Shown here: piece by piece, positions 55,288-63,885 of the stretch | Layout: each line of letters begins with the position of its first letter | How positions within the stretch are numbered: the stretch's first letter is position 1 | Notes under the pieces: generated by a model | What the model was told of the DNA's origin: nothing | The model's database searches: none | Seen by the model: the letters and a program-made list of their open reading frames with translations, nothing else | Made by a program: the position numbers and the translations under genes | NCBI RefSeq assembly: GCF_030164425.1 | Contig: NZ_JASNJD010000002.1 | Coordinates: 328,659-392,658, forward strand | DNA length: 64,000 nt | Direction: 5' to 3' | Source: Pseudodonghicola flavimaris | Lineage (GTDB): Bacteria > Pseudomonadota > Alphaproteobacteria > Rhodobacterales > Rhodobacteraceae

Positions 55288-56042
55288 CCCAGCCCGACCT
55301 GACCGTGACCGAAGGGTCCTCCGGGCTGCGCGTCGAGCGTGTCCGCAAATCCTATCGCAAGCGGGTAGTGATTCGGGACGTGTCGATGACACTGGCCCGG
55401 GGCGAGGTCGTGGCCCTGCTCGGACCGAACGGATCGGGTAAAACCACCACATTCTACACAATTGCCGGTCTGGTCTTTCCCGAGACCGGGGCCGTCACGC
55501 TGGACGGTCAGGCGGTGACCACGCTGCCGATGTACCGCCGCGCCCGGCTGGGCATCGGCTATCTGCCTCAGGAGATGTCGATCTTCCGCGGCCTCAGCGT
55601 CGAGGACAATATCCTCGCGGTTCTCGATATCTCCGCCCGCGACCCGCATGCGCGGCGCGAACGGCTTGAGGAGCTTCTGTCGGATTTCTCCATCGAACAC
55701 CTGCGCCGCGCCCCCGCTCTGGCGCTCTCGGGCGGGGAACGCCGGCGGGTCGAGATTGCCCGCTGTCTCGCCGCCGATCCGAAATATCTGCTGCTGGACG
55801 AACCCTTTGCGGGGGTCGACCCGATCAGCGTCGGCGATATCCGCCACCTGGTGGCCGACCTGAAGAAACGCGGCATCGGCGTTCTGATCACCGATCACAA
55901 CGTGCGCGAGACGCTGGAAATCGTCGACCGCGCGTATATCCTGCACGACGGTCAGGTGCTGATGTCCGGTACCCCCGGCGAAGTGGTCGAAAACGAAAAC
56001 GTCCGCCGGGTCTATCTGGGCGACAGCTTCCGGATTTCCTGA
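55284..56042 (+). CDS. lptB: LPS export ABC transporter ATPase LptB
   Basis: LptB drives LPS extraction with LptFG. The 252-residue ATPase has Walker A GPNGSGKTTTFYTIAGL, Q-loop YLPQEMSIFRGLSVEDNI, signature LSGGERRRVEIARCLA and Walker B LLLDEPFAGVDPISV, all diagnostic for LptB. It ends the overlapped lptCAB block; a 294-base gap follows, where rpoN lies in many other proteobacteria. Confidence 0.96.
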   Translation: MTQPDLTVTEGSSGLRVERVRKSYRKRVVIRDVSMTLARGEVVALLGPNGSGKTTTFYTIAGLVFPETGAVTLDGQAVTTLPMYRRARLGIGYLPQEMSIFRGLSVEDNILAVLDISARDPHARRERLEELLSDFSIEHLRRAPALALSGGERRRVEIARCLAADPKYLLLDEPFAGVDPISVGDIRHLVADLKKRGIGVLITDHNVRETLEIVDRAYILHDGQVLMSGTPGEVVENENVRRVYLGDSFRIS

Positions 56043-56143
56043 CCGGACGCGGGCCCGGAACCGGCCGCGATGGCCACCCCCGAACGCCACCGGACCCGCC
56101 GGCAGATCGCCGCGATTTTATGTCTCGCGATGTAAGGATCGCG

Positions 56144-56173
56144 TTGACACCTGACCGGGTTCTCGCCTCAAAT
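56144..56173 (+). promoter_or_regulatory. Candidate sigma-70 promoter for hpf
   Basis: TTGACA (56144-56149) and TCAAAT (56168-56173) are separated by 18 bases in the 294-base gap before hpf. The -35 box is perfect, the -10 box poor. It would leave a leader of about 155 bases. Confidence 0.35.
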
Positions 56174-56336
56174 GGTGTCATGGCACGCGCAGCTTCCCAT
56201 GAGGTTCCCGATCCGGCCTTTGCGAAAAGGCCCGGTCGTGCAGTTTCTGCCGCGCTGCCATTCTCAACCACCCGCAACTGACGCAGGCCGGGGTTCTGCC
56301 CGGAAAATGCCGGGTGAATAACGAAAAGGAGAGCAC

Positions 56337-56912
56337 ATGCGTTACCAAATCAGCGGAAAACAGATCGACATCGGCATGGCGCTGCAAACCCATGTTCAGG
56401 AGGAACTGAATGCAGCGATCAAGAAATACTCCGATAACCCCATCGACGCGAATGTGATCTTCTCGCGGGATGCGCATGAATATGTCTGCGAAGCCACGGT
56501 CCATCTTTCGACCGGGCTGACCGCCACCGCGAAGGCCAGCGCGACCGAAATCTATGCCGCTTTCGACGCCTGCTGCGCCAAGATGGAAAAGCAGATGCGC
56601 CGGTTCAAACGGCGGCTGAAAGACCACCATCGCGTGCGCTCGGAACCGGTTGAACTCTTCGGCGCGGCCTCGTATATCCTCGCCGCGGAAGAACAGACCG
56701 ATGATGTAGAGCCCGACAGCCTGCAGCCCATCATCATCGCAGAGATGGAGACGAAGATTCCCTCGCTCTCTGTCGGTGAAGCGGTGATGCAGATGGAGCT
56801 GGCCGGCGCGCCGGTGCTGATCTTCCGGAACGAGAGCAAGGACGGGTTGAACGTGGTCTATCGCCGGGAGGACGGCAATATCGGATGGATCGACCCGCAA
56901 GTCGCAACCTGA
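56337..56912 (+). CDS. hpf: Long-form hibernation-promoting factor
   Basis: HPF dimerises 70S ribosomes to 100S in stationary phase. The 191-residue product has an N-terminal S30AE domain (RYQISGKQIDIGMALQTHVQ to about 105) and a C-terminal dimerisation domain (about 135-190; GEAVMQMELAGAPVLIFRN, VVYRREDGNIGWIDP). This is the long form. AAGGAGAG precedes the ATG. ptsN follows 48 bases on. Confidence 0.95.
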   Translation: MRYQISGKQIDIGMALQTHVQEELNAAIKKYSDNPIDANVIFSRDAHEYVCEATVHLSTGLTATAKASATEIYAAFDACCAKMEKQMRRFKRRLKDHHRVRSEPVELFGAASYILAAEEQTDDVEPDSLQPIIIAEMETKIPSLSVGEAVMQMELAGAPVLIFRNESKDGLNVVYRREDGNIGWIDPQVAT

Positions 56913-56960
56913 AGGCAAATGGCGCCGCGTCTGCCGGCCCCGGAAGCGGAGCAATCTCTG

Positions 56961-57422
56961 ATGGCACTTTCGAGCATCCTCAGCCCTGAGGCGGTGAAGG
57001 TCTTTTCTGCTGTCTCCAGCAAGAAGCGACTGTTTCAGGAAATCGGGGATGTTGCTCAAAGCGCCTATGGCCTCGACCCGCAGGCCACTGTCGAAGCTCT
57101 GCTCGATCGCGAAAGCCTTGGCCCCACCGGTGTGGGCCATGGCGTCGCTCTGCCGCATGCGCGGATGCCCGGCATCGACCGGGTGATCGGGCTGTTCCTG
57201 ATGCTGGAAAAACCGATCGATTTCGGCGCGGTGGACCGGCAGCCGGTCGATATCGCCTTTTCCCTCTTCGCCCCGGAAGAGGCAGGCGTCGAACATCTCA
57301 AGGCGCTGGCGCTGGTGTCGCGGACGCTGCGCGATGCCTCGCTCTGCGCCAAGCTGCGGGCGAACCCGGATCCCTCCACGCTCTATACGCTGCTGACCGA
57401 ATCCCATTCGCTGGCGGCGTGA
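56961..57422 (+). CDS. ptsN: PTS IIA-like nitrogen regulatory protein PtsN
   Basis: PtsN (EIIA-Ntr) is phosphorylated by the PTS-Ntr chain and regulates K+ and N/C metabolism. The 153-residue product starts MALSSILSPEAVKVFSAVSS at 56961, with GGAG 9 bases away; the frame to 56919 is probably too long. The active-site His is in GVGHGVALPHARM. It is in its usual place behind hpf. Confidence 0.94.
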   Translation: MALSSILSPEAVKVFSAVSSKKRLFQEIGDVAQSAYGLDPQATVEALLDRESLGPTGVGHGVALPHARMPGIDRVIGLFLMLEKPIDFGAVDRQPVDIAFSLFAPEEAGVEHLKALALVSRTLRDASLCAKLRANPDPSTLYTLLTESHSLAA

Positions 57423-57440
57423 CGCCACCGGCCCCGCGGC

Positions 57441-58877
57441 TCAGGCACCGTCATCGCGCCAGGCGGTGAATCCGAACATCATGTAATCGCGCTGGTAGAC
57501 ATCTGCGACCAGCGACTCCAGCTCTGCGTCATAGATATCCGCCAGAGCATGCGGCCCCGGATCCGGCAGCTGCGGCAAAGCCGGCGCCGGATGGCCGAAA
57601 TGGCGGGCCAGTTCCGCCAGCGCGCCGGCCAGTTCGTCCTCGCGCAGGATCAGATCCGGCAGGGCGAAATCGCCGAACCCCGCCACCGTCTGCGCCTGGG
57701 TGCCCCAGGCCGCATCCACCCGAACCGGGGTCTGCCCGGCCAGGTTCATCCGCAGAAATTCCAGAAAGGCGACAAAGGCGGCGCGATGATCGCCGCGGCT
57801 GTAGCTGTCGTCCGGCCCCGACTTCGGGATCGGCAGCTTGAACTTCTTGCGCAGCAGCTCGCGGATCTGGCGATAGCTGCCCGGCCCATCGCTGAGGATC
57901 CGGGTGCAGAACACATGATGCGCCCGCGCCACCGGATGACGCAGCACGGTAAAGCTGCGGTGACCCGGATGCTTGCGTTTCCACTGGCGCAGGGCCTTTT
58001 GCGTCATCTTCACCGGCAGCTCATCAGACGCGACACCCTCGGCCGCCGCCAGCCAACCGGTCACCTCCGCCTCCGGCCCACCGCGCACCGGAAGGTAGAG
58101 CAGCGGCAGCCCGATCCCGGCGACATAGCTGGGCACCGCGGCGCCGCGGCGCGGTTCGAAATTCGGCGTCCGGCTCAGATCGAAACGGTCGAGCGCAGCG
58201 AGCGCTCGCTCCATCTCTCGCGGGTTGGCCACCTTGTCGCCGATCGCCCCGGGGTTCTGCGGCTTCAGCGACTGGTCCAGCGCCTCCAGCCGCGCCGGAA
58301 CCCCGAGCCAGCGCGCCAGCCCGTTCATCACCTCAAGGCTCTGCAAATCCTCGTAGGCGATGTAGAAGGCCGTCTGCCCCGAGGTCTGCAACCGGTTGAG
58401 CAGGGTGATCTGAAATTGCTGCAGCGCCTCGACATGGGCGGCGAACTCCACCGCGTCGAATTGCGCCTGCGCCGCCTTGCGGCGTTTCACGTCCGTCAGC
58501 TTCCACTGACCGGTCGCCTGGGCGATCTTCCATGACACGTAGCTGTCCAGCGGGTTGCGGGTCAGGATGATCTTGGCACAGCGCGGATCGTCCAGCACCG
58601 GATCCAGCACCCGCGGATCGTGATCGTGGAAATAGCGAAACCCCGCCAGGGTCTGCGGCATCTCGCGCACCGCGCGCAACAGCTTGTCCGGATCGGCATC
58701 GCGCTGCGCCTGGGTCACCTCCAGGATCGCGTCACGGTTGGGATAGCCGATGAAATGCGGGTTGAACGCCTCGCCCAGACAGGCGACGCCGTCCAGCGCG
58801 TTCAGGTTGGTTTCCAGGAAATTGGACCCGGTCCGCATTTCCGCGAAAATGACGAAGTAATCGAAAACCGCCGTCAT
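57441..58877 (-). CDS. Sulfotransferase, probably two domains
   Basis: A 478-residue protein. The N-terminal half has the PAPS-binding motifs of a sulfotransferase: IFAEMRTGSNFLETNL (5'-phosphosulfate loop, about 10-25) and ILTRNPLDSYVSWKIA (3'-phosphate, about 103-118). The C-terminal half has a second LRHPVARAHHVFCTRIL, like the 3'-phosphate site of the Sulfotransfer_2 group, but I see no clear phosphosulfate loop for it. It is the last gene of the glycan operon and may sulfate the exopolysaccharide or another surface sugar. Confidence 0.8.
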   Translation of the reverse strand: MTAVFDYFVIFAEMRTGSNFLETNLNALDGVACLGEAFNPHFIGYPNRDAILEVTQAQRDADPDKLLRAVREMPQTLAGFRYFHDHDPRVLDPVLDDPRCAKIILTRNPLDSYVSWKIAQATGQWKLTDVKRRKAAQAQFDAVEFAAHVEALQQFQITLLNRLQTSGQTAFYIAYEDLQSLEVMNGLARWLGVPARLEALDQSLKPQNPGAIGDKVANPREMERALAALDRFDLSRTPNFEPRRGAAVPSYVAGIGLPLLYLPVRGGPEAEVTGWLAAAEGVASDELPVKMTQKALRQWKRKHPGHRSFTVLRHPVARAHHVFCTRILSDGPGSYRQIRELLRKKFKLPIPKSGPDDSYSRGDHRAAFVAFLEFLRMNLAGQTPVRVDAAWGTQAQTVAGFGDFALPDLILREDELAGALAELARHFGHPAPALPQLPDPGPHALADIYDAELESLVADVYQRDYMMFGFTAWRDDGA

Positions 58878-58883
58878 ATCCGG

Positions 58884-60587
58884 TTACCGCACCAGATAGG
58901 GTTTGCGCGCGGGCTTGGCCGTTGCCGCCGGGCTCTGTTCCACCGGGAAATCCCCCATCAGATAGGGGTGCATCCCCTGGTTCTTGAGATTTTGCAGGAA
59001 CTGGCCGAAGCCGTCGAGATCCACCATCTTCGGCACCTCGGCCAGATGCCGCTGCTGCGCCGGACGGATTTCGTCCAGAATGGTCTGCAGCGGTTCCATC
59101 GGCGCCTCGATGAACTCCGCCATGTTCCAGATCCGGATCCGCGCCTTGGTATGTGACGACCGCAGAATGTCCAGCTGCCGGCTCTCGATCCGCTGCAGCC
59201 GGGCCGCCTCCTTGCGCAGTTCGGCGAAATTACGGTTCGACCGGAACAGCGGCACCGCCCAGGCCCCGGTGATCACCGAGATCTGCGCATTGGGATCGCG
59301 TGCCAGGGTCCAGTTGATCTTCTGATTGTCGGCCGGGCCGAACTGGAAACACTGCCATTCGCCGCGGGTGTTCCAGATCAGATTGGTCAGAAATCCCCTG
59401 GGATCGTAATCGCGCGCCGCGGCGCTGTCCGGCAGCGCCCCGTTGATCAGCGGCTGGTCGCCGGCGAATTCCACCCGCGTCTCGGCATAGAGGTGGCCAT
59501 GCACCCGCGCGCCGGTGGCCTTGGTCAGCCAACCCTCGAAATTGTCGAAGAGCTCCGAAAACCCCTGGAACACCGAATAGGGCGTGGCGGTCAGGCCATT
59601 TTCCCAGCCGGAATTGGGAAAGCGGCTTTGCATATAGAGCCCGGGACGGCCGCGGGTGCGCCGCTCCACCGCCTTGGCGAACAGCCGGTCGATCTTGCCC
59701 GGGTTCGGCTCGGTCCGCTTCATCGCCGCATCGCTGTCGGTCAGAAACGCCTGATACAGCCGGTCCGCCCGCGGCCAGATCTTGCGGGCGACAAAGCAAT
59801 CCGACCGCCGCAGCAGCTGCAGGTGATCGTCGTAGAAGATATGTGGCTTGCCCTGGAAATCGAATTTCGACAGCGTCAGCGACCGGCTTTCGATACTGGT
59901 GGAGTAGCGCCGCGCCAGCGTCTGGAAATAGCTCTCGTCCGGGATCCAGACACGGCGGAAGTACCGCTCATAAGTACCGCGGTCCGGGTCCTGCAGGATG
60001 GCCGACAGGGTCTGGCGGGTCAGGCACCACCACTGGCTGCCCATATGCGGCACCAGACCCGCCGGGATATGCCGTTTCACCCCCAGCCGGCGCTGCAGCT
60101 CGACATAGCGGTCGAACAGATATCGCTGCCGCTTCCACGAGAACGGAAACCTCAGAGTAAAGCGTTCCTCGTCCAGACCGCCGACGGTCCAGGGCACATC
60201 GGCGGTGGTGGCGCTTTCGATGAAATCGGTGCGCGGCCGGGCCGCGAGATAATCCACCAGCTCCTGCACCGGGCGCAACGGCAGGCAGGAGCCGGAGGCG
60301 AGGTAGACATGCCGCACCTCGGGGTATTCCGCCAGCAGCAGCTCCGCCGCCGACTGGCTGGCAGCGACGATCCCCCAGCCACCCCATTCACAGCGGTGCC
60401 GCCGGCTGAACCGGATCAGCGGATCGTCAGCCAGCGACTGGACGAAATCGCGATGCACCCGGCGCGACACGTTGCGATCGACATGGACCACCACCGGACA
60501 GCCCGAAGCCGTCCAGTGCCGTGCCACCTGCTCCGCCCGGTGCAGGGCGGTATGCACCAGCATCACGATGCCGACGCTGCCGCTCAT
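58884..60587 (-). CDS. GT14-type glycosyltransferase with long C-terminal domain
   Basis: A 567-residue protein. Residues about 1-270 resemble core-2/I-branching beta-1,6-N-acetylglucosaminyltransferases (GIVMLVHTALHRAEQVARHW, YLASGSCLPLRPVQEL, MGSQWWCLTRQTLSAIL, WIPDESYFQTL). The rest, from about 300, is a domain of unknown function that I recall as DUF5927-like in Rhodobacteraceae. It overlaps the upstream glycosyltransferase gene by four bases and precedes the sulfotransferase by six. Confidence 0.85.
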   Translation of the reverse strand: MSGSVGIVMLVHTALHRAEQVARHWTASGCPVVVHVDRNVSRRVHRDFVQSLADDPLIRFSRRHRCEWGGWGIVAASQSAAELLLAEYPEVRHVYLASGSCLPLRPVQELVDYLAARPRTDFIESATTADVPWTVGGLDEERFTLRFPFSWKRQRYLFDRYVELQRRLGVKRHIPAGLVPHMGSQWWCLTRQTLSAILQDPDRGTYERYFRRVWIPDESYFQTLARRYSTSIESRSLTLSKFDFQGKPHIFYDDHLQLLRRSDCFVARKIWPRADRLYQAFLTDSDAAMKRTEPNPGKIDRLFAKAVERRTRGRPGLYMQSRFPNSGWENGLTATPYSVFQGFSELFDNFEGWLTKATGARVHGHLYAETRVEFAGDQPLINGALPDSAAARDYDPRGFLTNLIWNTRGEWQCFQFGPADNQKINWTLARDPNAQISVITGAWAVPLFRSNRNFAELRKEAARLQRIESRQLDILRSSHTKARIRIWNMAEFIEAPMEPLQTILDEIRPAQQRHLAEVPKMVDLDGFGQFLQNLKNQGMHPYLMGDFPVEQSPAATAKPARKPYLVR

Positions 60588-61594
60588 GCCCAGTTCCCCT
60601 TGGACATCAGCCCGAGGATCTCAAGCTGGCGCCAGTTGATGTATTTCTCCGACCACTTGCACCACAGCTCCGGATCGTCCTTCAGGCTTTCGGCATAGGC
60701 GAGATATTCCACCGAGGCCGCATAATGCTGCTTGCGCTCCAACTCCTCCGCCGCCTTGGCCGAGAAGGTATCGAGAAACTTGGCATGCAGCAGGATGCCG
60801 CTGGCCTTTTCCCCGCCCCATTCATCGTAGACCTGGTTCAGACCGCGCGGCAGCAGCATGTGGGTCGAGCTGACATAGGTGTATTTGCGGTCCCATTTCA
60901 CCAGCGGAATCTTGTTCAGCGCCGGCGCCTTTTCGGGGGCGTCGCGGAAGAACACCCGGCTGCGCGGACCGCCCTGGATCCACAGGTTGCCATAGCGTTT
61001 GTTCTTGCGCAGCGTGTAGTTACCGCTGTCGAACCAGCGCGCGATCTCGATCGGGTCGTCGCCCTCTCGATAGGGCTGCGCATCGATCCGCCCCTTGGGA
61101 TACATGTCCAAAAGCATCGCCGAGAACGACTTGATCGACGAGGCATCGAGCCAGTCGGTCAGCGCCCGGAGCGGCCGGGTATCGCAGAAGGGGTAGATCA
61201 GGAATTCGTCGGGATCGACCACCAGGCACCAATGCCCGTGCGCGTAGCGGCGCTGCAGCCAGTTCAGCCAGTCCACCCCGAAGCGCGACCGCTTGTAGCT
61301 GTGGGTCGAAGACCAGAGCGAGACATCGGCCTGCTCCCTCAGATACTCGGCCGAGCCGTCGGAGCTGCCGTTGTCGACGATCAGGAAGTGATTGACCCCG
61401 AGCCCACGGTAATACTGCAGGAAATAGGGCAGCCGCACCCGTTCGTTGCGCAGGGTGGAAAACAGCAGGATATCATCGCCGCGCAGCTTCTGGGTCCGGT
61501 TCACCACAGACGACAGTTCGCGGCGCTTGCGAAACGCCCGAATGCGCCAACGCTGCCGTTGCAGCCTCAGGCGGTATGATTGCCATACGCCCAA
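60584..61594 (-). CDS. Family 2-like glycosyltransferase
   Basis: A 336-residue protein with a GT-A start LLFSTLRNERVRLPYFLQYY and NHFLIVDNGSSDGSAEYLRE (about 69-88), then the DxD-like VVDPDEFLIYP. This is the pattern of Glyco_tranf_2_4 or GT92-like enzymes common in Rhodobacteraceae capsule loci. It is basic at its N-terminus with no membrane helix, so cytosolic or membrane-edge. The acceptor is unknown. Confidence 0.86.
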   Translation of the reverse strand: MGVWQSYRLRLQRQRWRIRAFRKRRELSSVVNRTQKLRGDDILLFSTLRNERVRLPYFLQYYRGLGVNHFLIVDNGSSDGSAEYLREQADVSLWSSTHSYKRSRFGVDWLNWLQRRYAHGHWCLVVDPDEFLIYPFCDTRPLRALTDWLDASSIKSFSAMLLDMYPKGRIDAQPYREGDDPIEIARWFDSGNYTLRKNKRYGNLWIQGGPRSRVFFRDAPEKAPALNKIPLVKWDRKYTYVSSTHMLLPRGLNQVYDEWGGEKASGILLHAKFLDTFSAKAAEELERKQHYAASVEYLAYAESLKDDPELWCKWSEKYINWRQLEILGLMSKGNWA

Positions 61595-61642
61595 ATCGAA
61601 CCCTTTTCACACATTCCGCAGACAGATCACTTACCGCGTCTA

Positions 61643-62776
61643 TCAGGTTAACCTTAAAACGAGGTTGAAATGATCCTCCCATGTCGGGGGGATGAAATCT
61701 GCTCCGCTCACTGTCAGTTGTTGCGTCTTATGGCCTGTTTTCAGGCTCTCGATGGCGCTTAGCCATTGATACCGATCAGATTCTTTCAGGTAAACCGGAA
61801 TGTTGCCCAGCACTTCGCGAATTGCCGGCAGATCGGAGGAGACCACCGGCACCCCCAGCGCGGCGGCTTCCATCGGCGGCAGGCCATAGCCTTCGGCGCG
61901 GCTGGGAAACAGCAACCCGCAGGATCGCTGCAGCAGGGCGGCGATCTGGGCATCGTCCAGCCCCGCCATCTCCCGCACCGGGCCATCGGCAGGCAGCGCG
62001 TCGAGCCGGGCGAAAACCGCCGCGTTGTTCCAACCGCGTGCACCGCAGATGATCAGCCCGGGCGCCTGCGGCCCCATCTCTTCCCAGAGATCCAGCAGCA
62101 GGTCATGGCCCTTGCGCGGCTCGATGGTGCCGAGCACCACGAAATAGGGCCGCTCCGCATCTATCCCCGTTGGCAGCGCCCCCGGCACCGCCGGCTCCAC
62201 CCCCAGATGCGCCACCAGCGCCGGCGGCAGCAGCCCCCAGGCCTGCATCTGTGCCTCGACCCGGGCGCGGGTGTCGGCGGAGTTGTAGATCACCAGATCG
62301 GCATGCGCCCGCACCCGCTGCAGCCGGCCGGCGAATTCCTCTGCCACGCCAGGGCGCTGATACTGCGGAAACTCCAGCGGGATCGCATCGTGGATCAGCA
62401 CCGCGATCCGCCCGGCGCCGCCCTGACGCACCGCCCGCAAGGTCAGCGCCGTCAGGTTGCTGTGACCGACGTTGAGATAGGCGAACCCCTCGGGCAGATG
62501 CCGCGCCAGCATGGCGGCCAGCCGTTTCGGCCGGCAGCGCGCCAGGGCGAAGCGGCGCAGGTCGCTTTCCGCCCGCCGCACCGCCCCGTCGCGCCGGGTC
62601 AGCCGCGACAGCAGATCCGCCCGCCCCCAGGGCAGCCGCCCGTCAATCCGCGCCGCGATCTCTGCCACCCCGTCGGGGCCCAGCAGCACACAGCCCAGAG
62701 TCGTGCGCACCAAAGCGAAAAGCGGCACGCTCTCATGCGAGAGGTGCCGCAGATAGGCCAGTTCCACCCGGTCCAC
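61643..62776 (-). CDS. Family 1 glycosyltransferase
   Basis: A protein of 377 residues from GTG 62776. The C-terminal half has the GT-B signature FVVLGTIEPRKGHDLLLDLW and the nucleotide-sugar site FPSRAEGYGLPPMEAAALGV. Homology appears to continue upstream of this start: the frame encodes RLLDITRLIRRSGRRPTGVD before it, as in full-length relatives, but reaches a stop at about 62910 with only CTG (62875 and others) as start. Its 3' end (61643-61780) is poorer in G+C than the rest of the operon. Confidence 0.85.
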   Translation of the reverse strand: MDRVELAYLRHLSHESVPLFALVRTTLGCVLLGPDGVAEIAARIDGRLPWGRADLLSRLTRRDGAVRRAESDLRRFALARCRPKRLAAMLARHLPEGFAYLNVGHSNLTALTLRAVRQGGAGRIAVLIHDAIPLEFPQYQRPGVAEEFAGRLQRVRAHADLVIYNSADTRARVEAQMQAWGLLPPALVAHLGVEPAVPGALPTGIDAERPYFVVLGTIEPRKGHDLLLDLWEEMGPQAPGLIICGARGWNNAAVFARLDALPADGPVREMAGLDDAQIAALLQRSCGLLFPSRAEGYGLPPMEAAALGVPVVSSDLPAIREVLGNIPVYLKESDRYQWLSAIESLKTGHKTQQLTVSGADFIPPTWEDHFNLVLRLT

Positions 62777-62855
62777 CCCGGTGGGGCGCCGCCCCGACCG
62801 ACGGATCAGACGGGTGATATCCAGCAGACGCGCCGGAACCGGGGCAAGCGGGATG

Positions 62856-63839
62856 CTATTTCTCGTAGTGGCCAGTTTGGTGCCATCTCCAGGCGTCGGC
62901 GATCATCTGATCCATCTTAGACCGGCCCGGTTGCCAGCCCAACTCCTTCTCTGCCCGGACCGAACCGGAAACCAGCTTGGTCGCGTCGCCGGCACGCCGC
63001 GGCCCTTCGGAATAGGGCACCTCGCGATTGGTCACCGCGCGGGAGGCGTCGATCACTTCGCGCACTGAGAATCCCGATCCGGTGCCCAGGTTGAAGACGC
63101 GGCTTTCCTTGCCCTCCTGCAGCCATTTCAGCCCCAGAACATGGGCGTCGACCAGATCGCAGACATGGACGTAATCGCGGATGCAGGTTCCGTCCGGCGT
63201 GTCGTAATCGGTGCCGTGGATGGTCAGCGCCGGCCGCTTGCCGTCGATCGCCTCCAGCATCACCGGGATCAGATGCGTCTCGGGGCGGTGATGTTCGCCC
63301 ACCTCCGCATCGGGATCGGCGCCGGCCACGTTGAAATAGCGGAAGATCACCGCGTTCAACCCGTGCGAAGCGCCGAAATCGCGCAGGATGTCCTCAACCG
63401 CGCGCTTGCTGGCGCCATAGGCGTTCAGCGGCTCCTGCGGCGTGTCCTCGTCCAGCACGACATTGTCGTGTTCGCCGTAGGTGGCGCAGGTCGAAGAGAA
63501 CACGAAGTTCAGGCACCCCGCCGCGCAGGCGGCCTCGATCAGGGTCAGCGATCCGCAGACGTTATTGCGCCAGTAGCGGCCCGGCTCGCTCATCGCCTCG
63601 CCGACCTGGCTGAGGGCCGCGAAATGCATCACCGCTGCCGGCTGGTATTTGGCGAAGACCTCGTCCAGCCGCGCGCGGTCGGACAGATCGCCCCGTTCGA
63701 ACGGGCCGAATTTCACCGCGTCTTCCCAACCGGTCACCAGGTTGTCGTAGGTCACGGGCGTATAACCCGCATGTTTCAATGCCTTGCAGGCGTGCGAGCC
63801 GATATAGCCCGCGCCGCCCGTCACCAGAATATTGGTCAC
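62856..63839 (-). CDS. galE: UDP-glucose 4-epimerase
   Basis: GalE interconverts UDP-glucose and UDP-galactose. The 327-residue product has the NAD motif TGGAGYIGSH (about 7-16), the catalytic Ser/Thr (FSSTCATYG) and the YGASKRAVED Tyr-Lys pair. Start at the ATG 63839; a stop 46 bases further on the minus strand belongs to galU. It supplies UDP-sugars to the glycosyltransferases behind it. Confidence 0.96.
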   Translation of the reverse strand: MTNILVTGGAGYIGSHACKALKHAGYTPVTYDNLVTGWEDAVKFGPFERGDLSDRARLDEVFAKYQPAAVMHFAALSQVGEAMSEPGRYWRNNVCGSLTLIEAACAAGCLNFVFSSTCATYGEHDNVVLDEDTPQEPLNAYGASKRAVEDILRDFGASHGLNAVIFRYFNVAGADPDAEVGEHHRPETHLIPVMLEAIDGKRPALTIHGTDYDTPDGTCIRDYVHVCDLVDAHVLGLKWLQEGKESRVFNLGTGSGFSVREVIDASRAVTNREVPYSEGPRRAGDATKLVSGSVRAEKELGWQPGRSKMDQMIADAWRWHQTGHYEK

Positions 63840-63885
63840 CTTATGTCCTCGATGATCTGTGTGTCAGCCTACCACGTCGGCGCCG

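Noticed and set aside
56181..56200. Possible sigma-54 promoter (TGGCACG) before hpf
   Set aside because: The -24 half matches, but the GC of the -12 element is not at the needed ten-base spacing.
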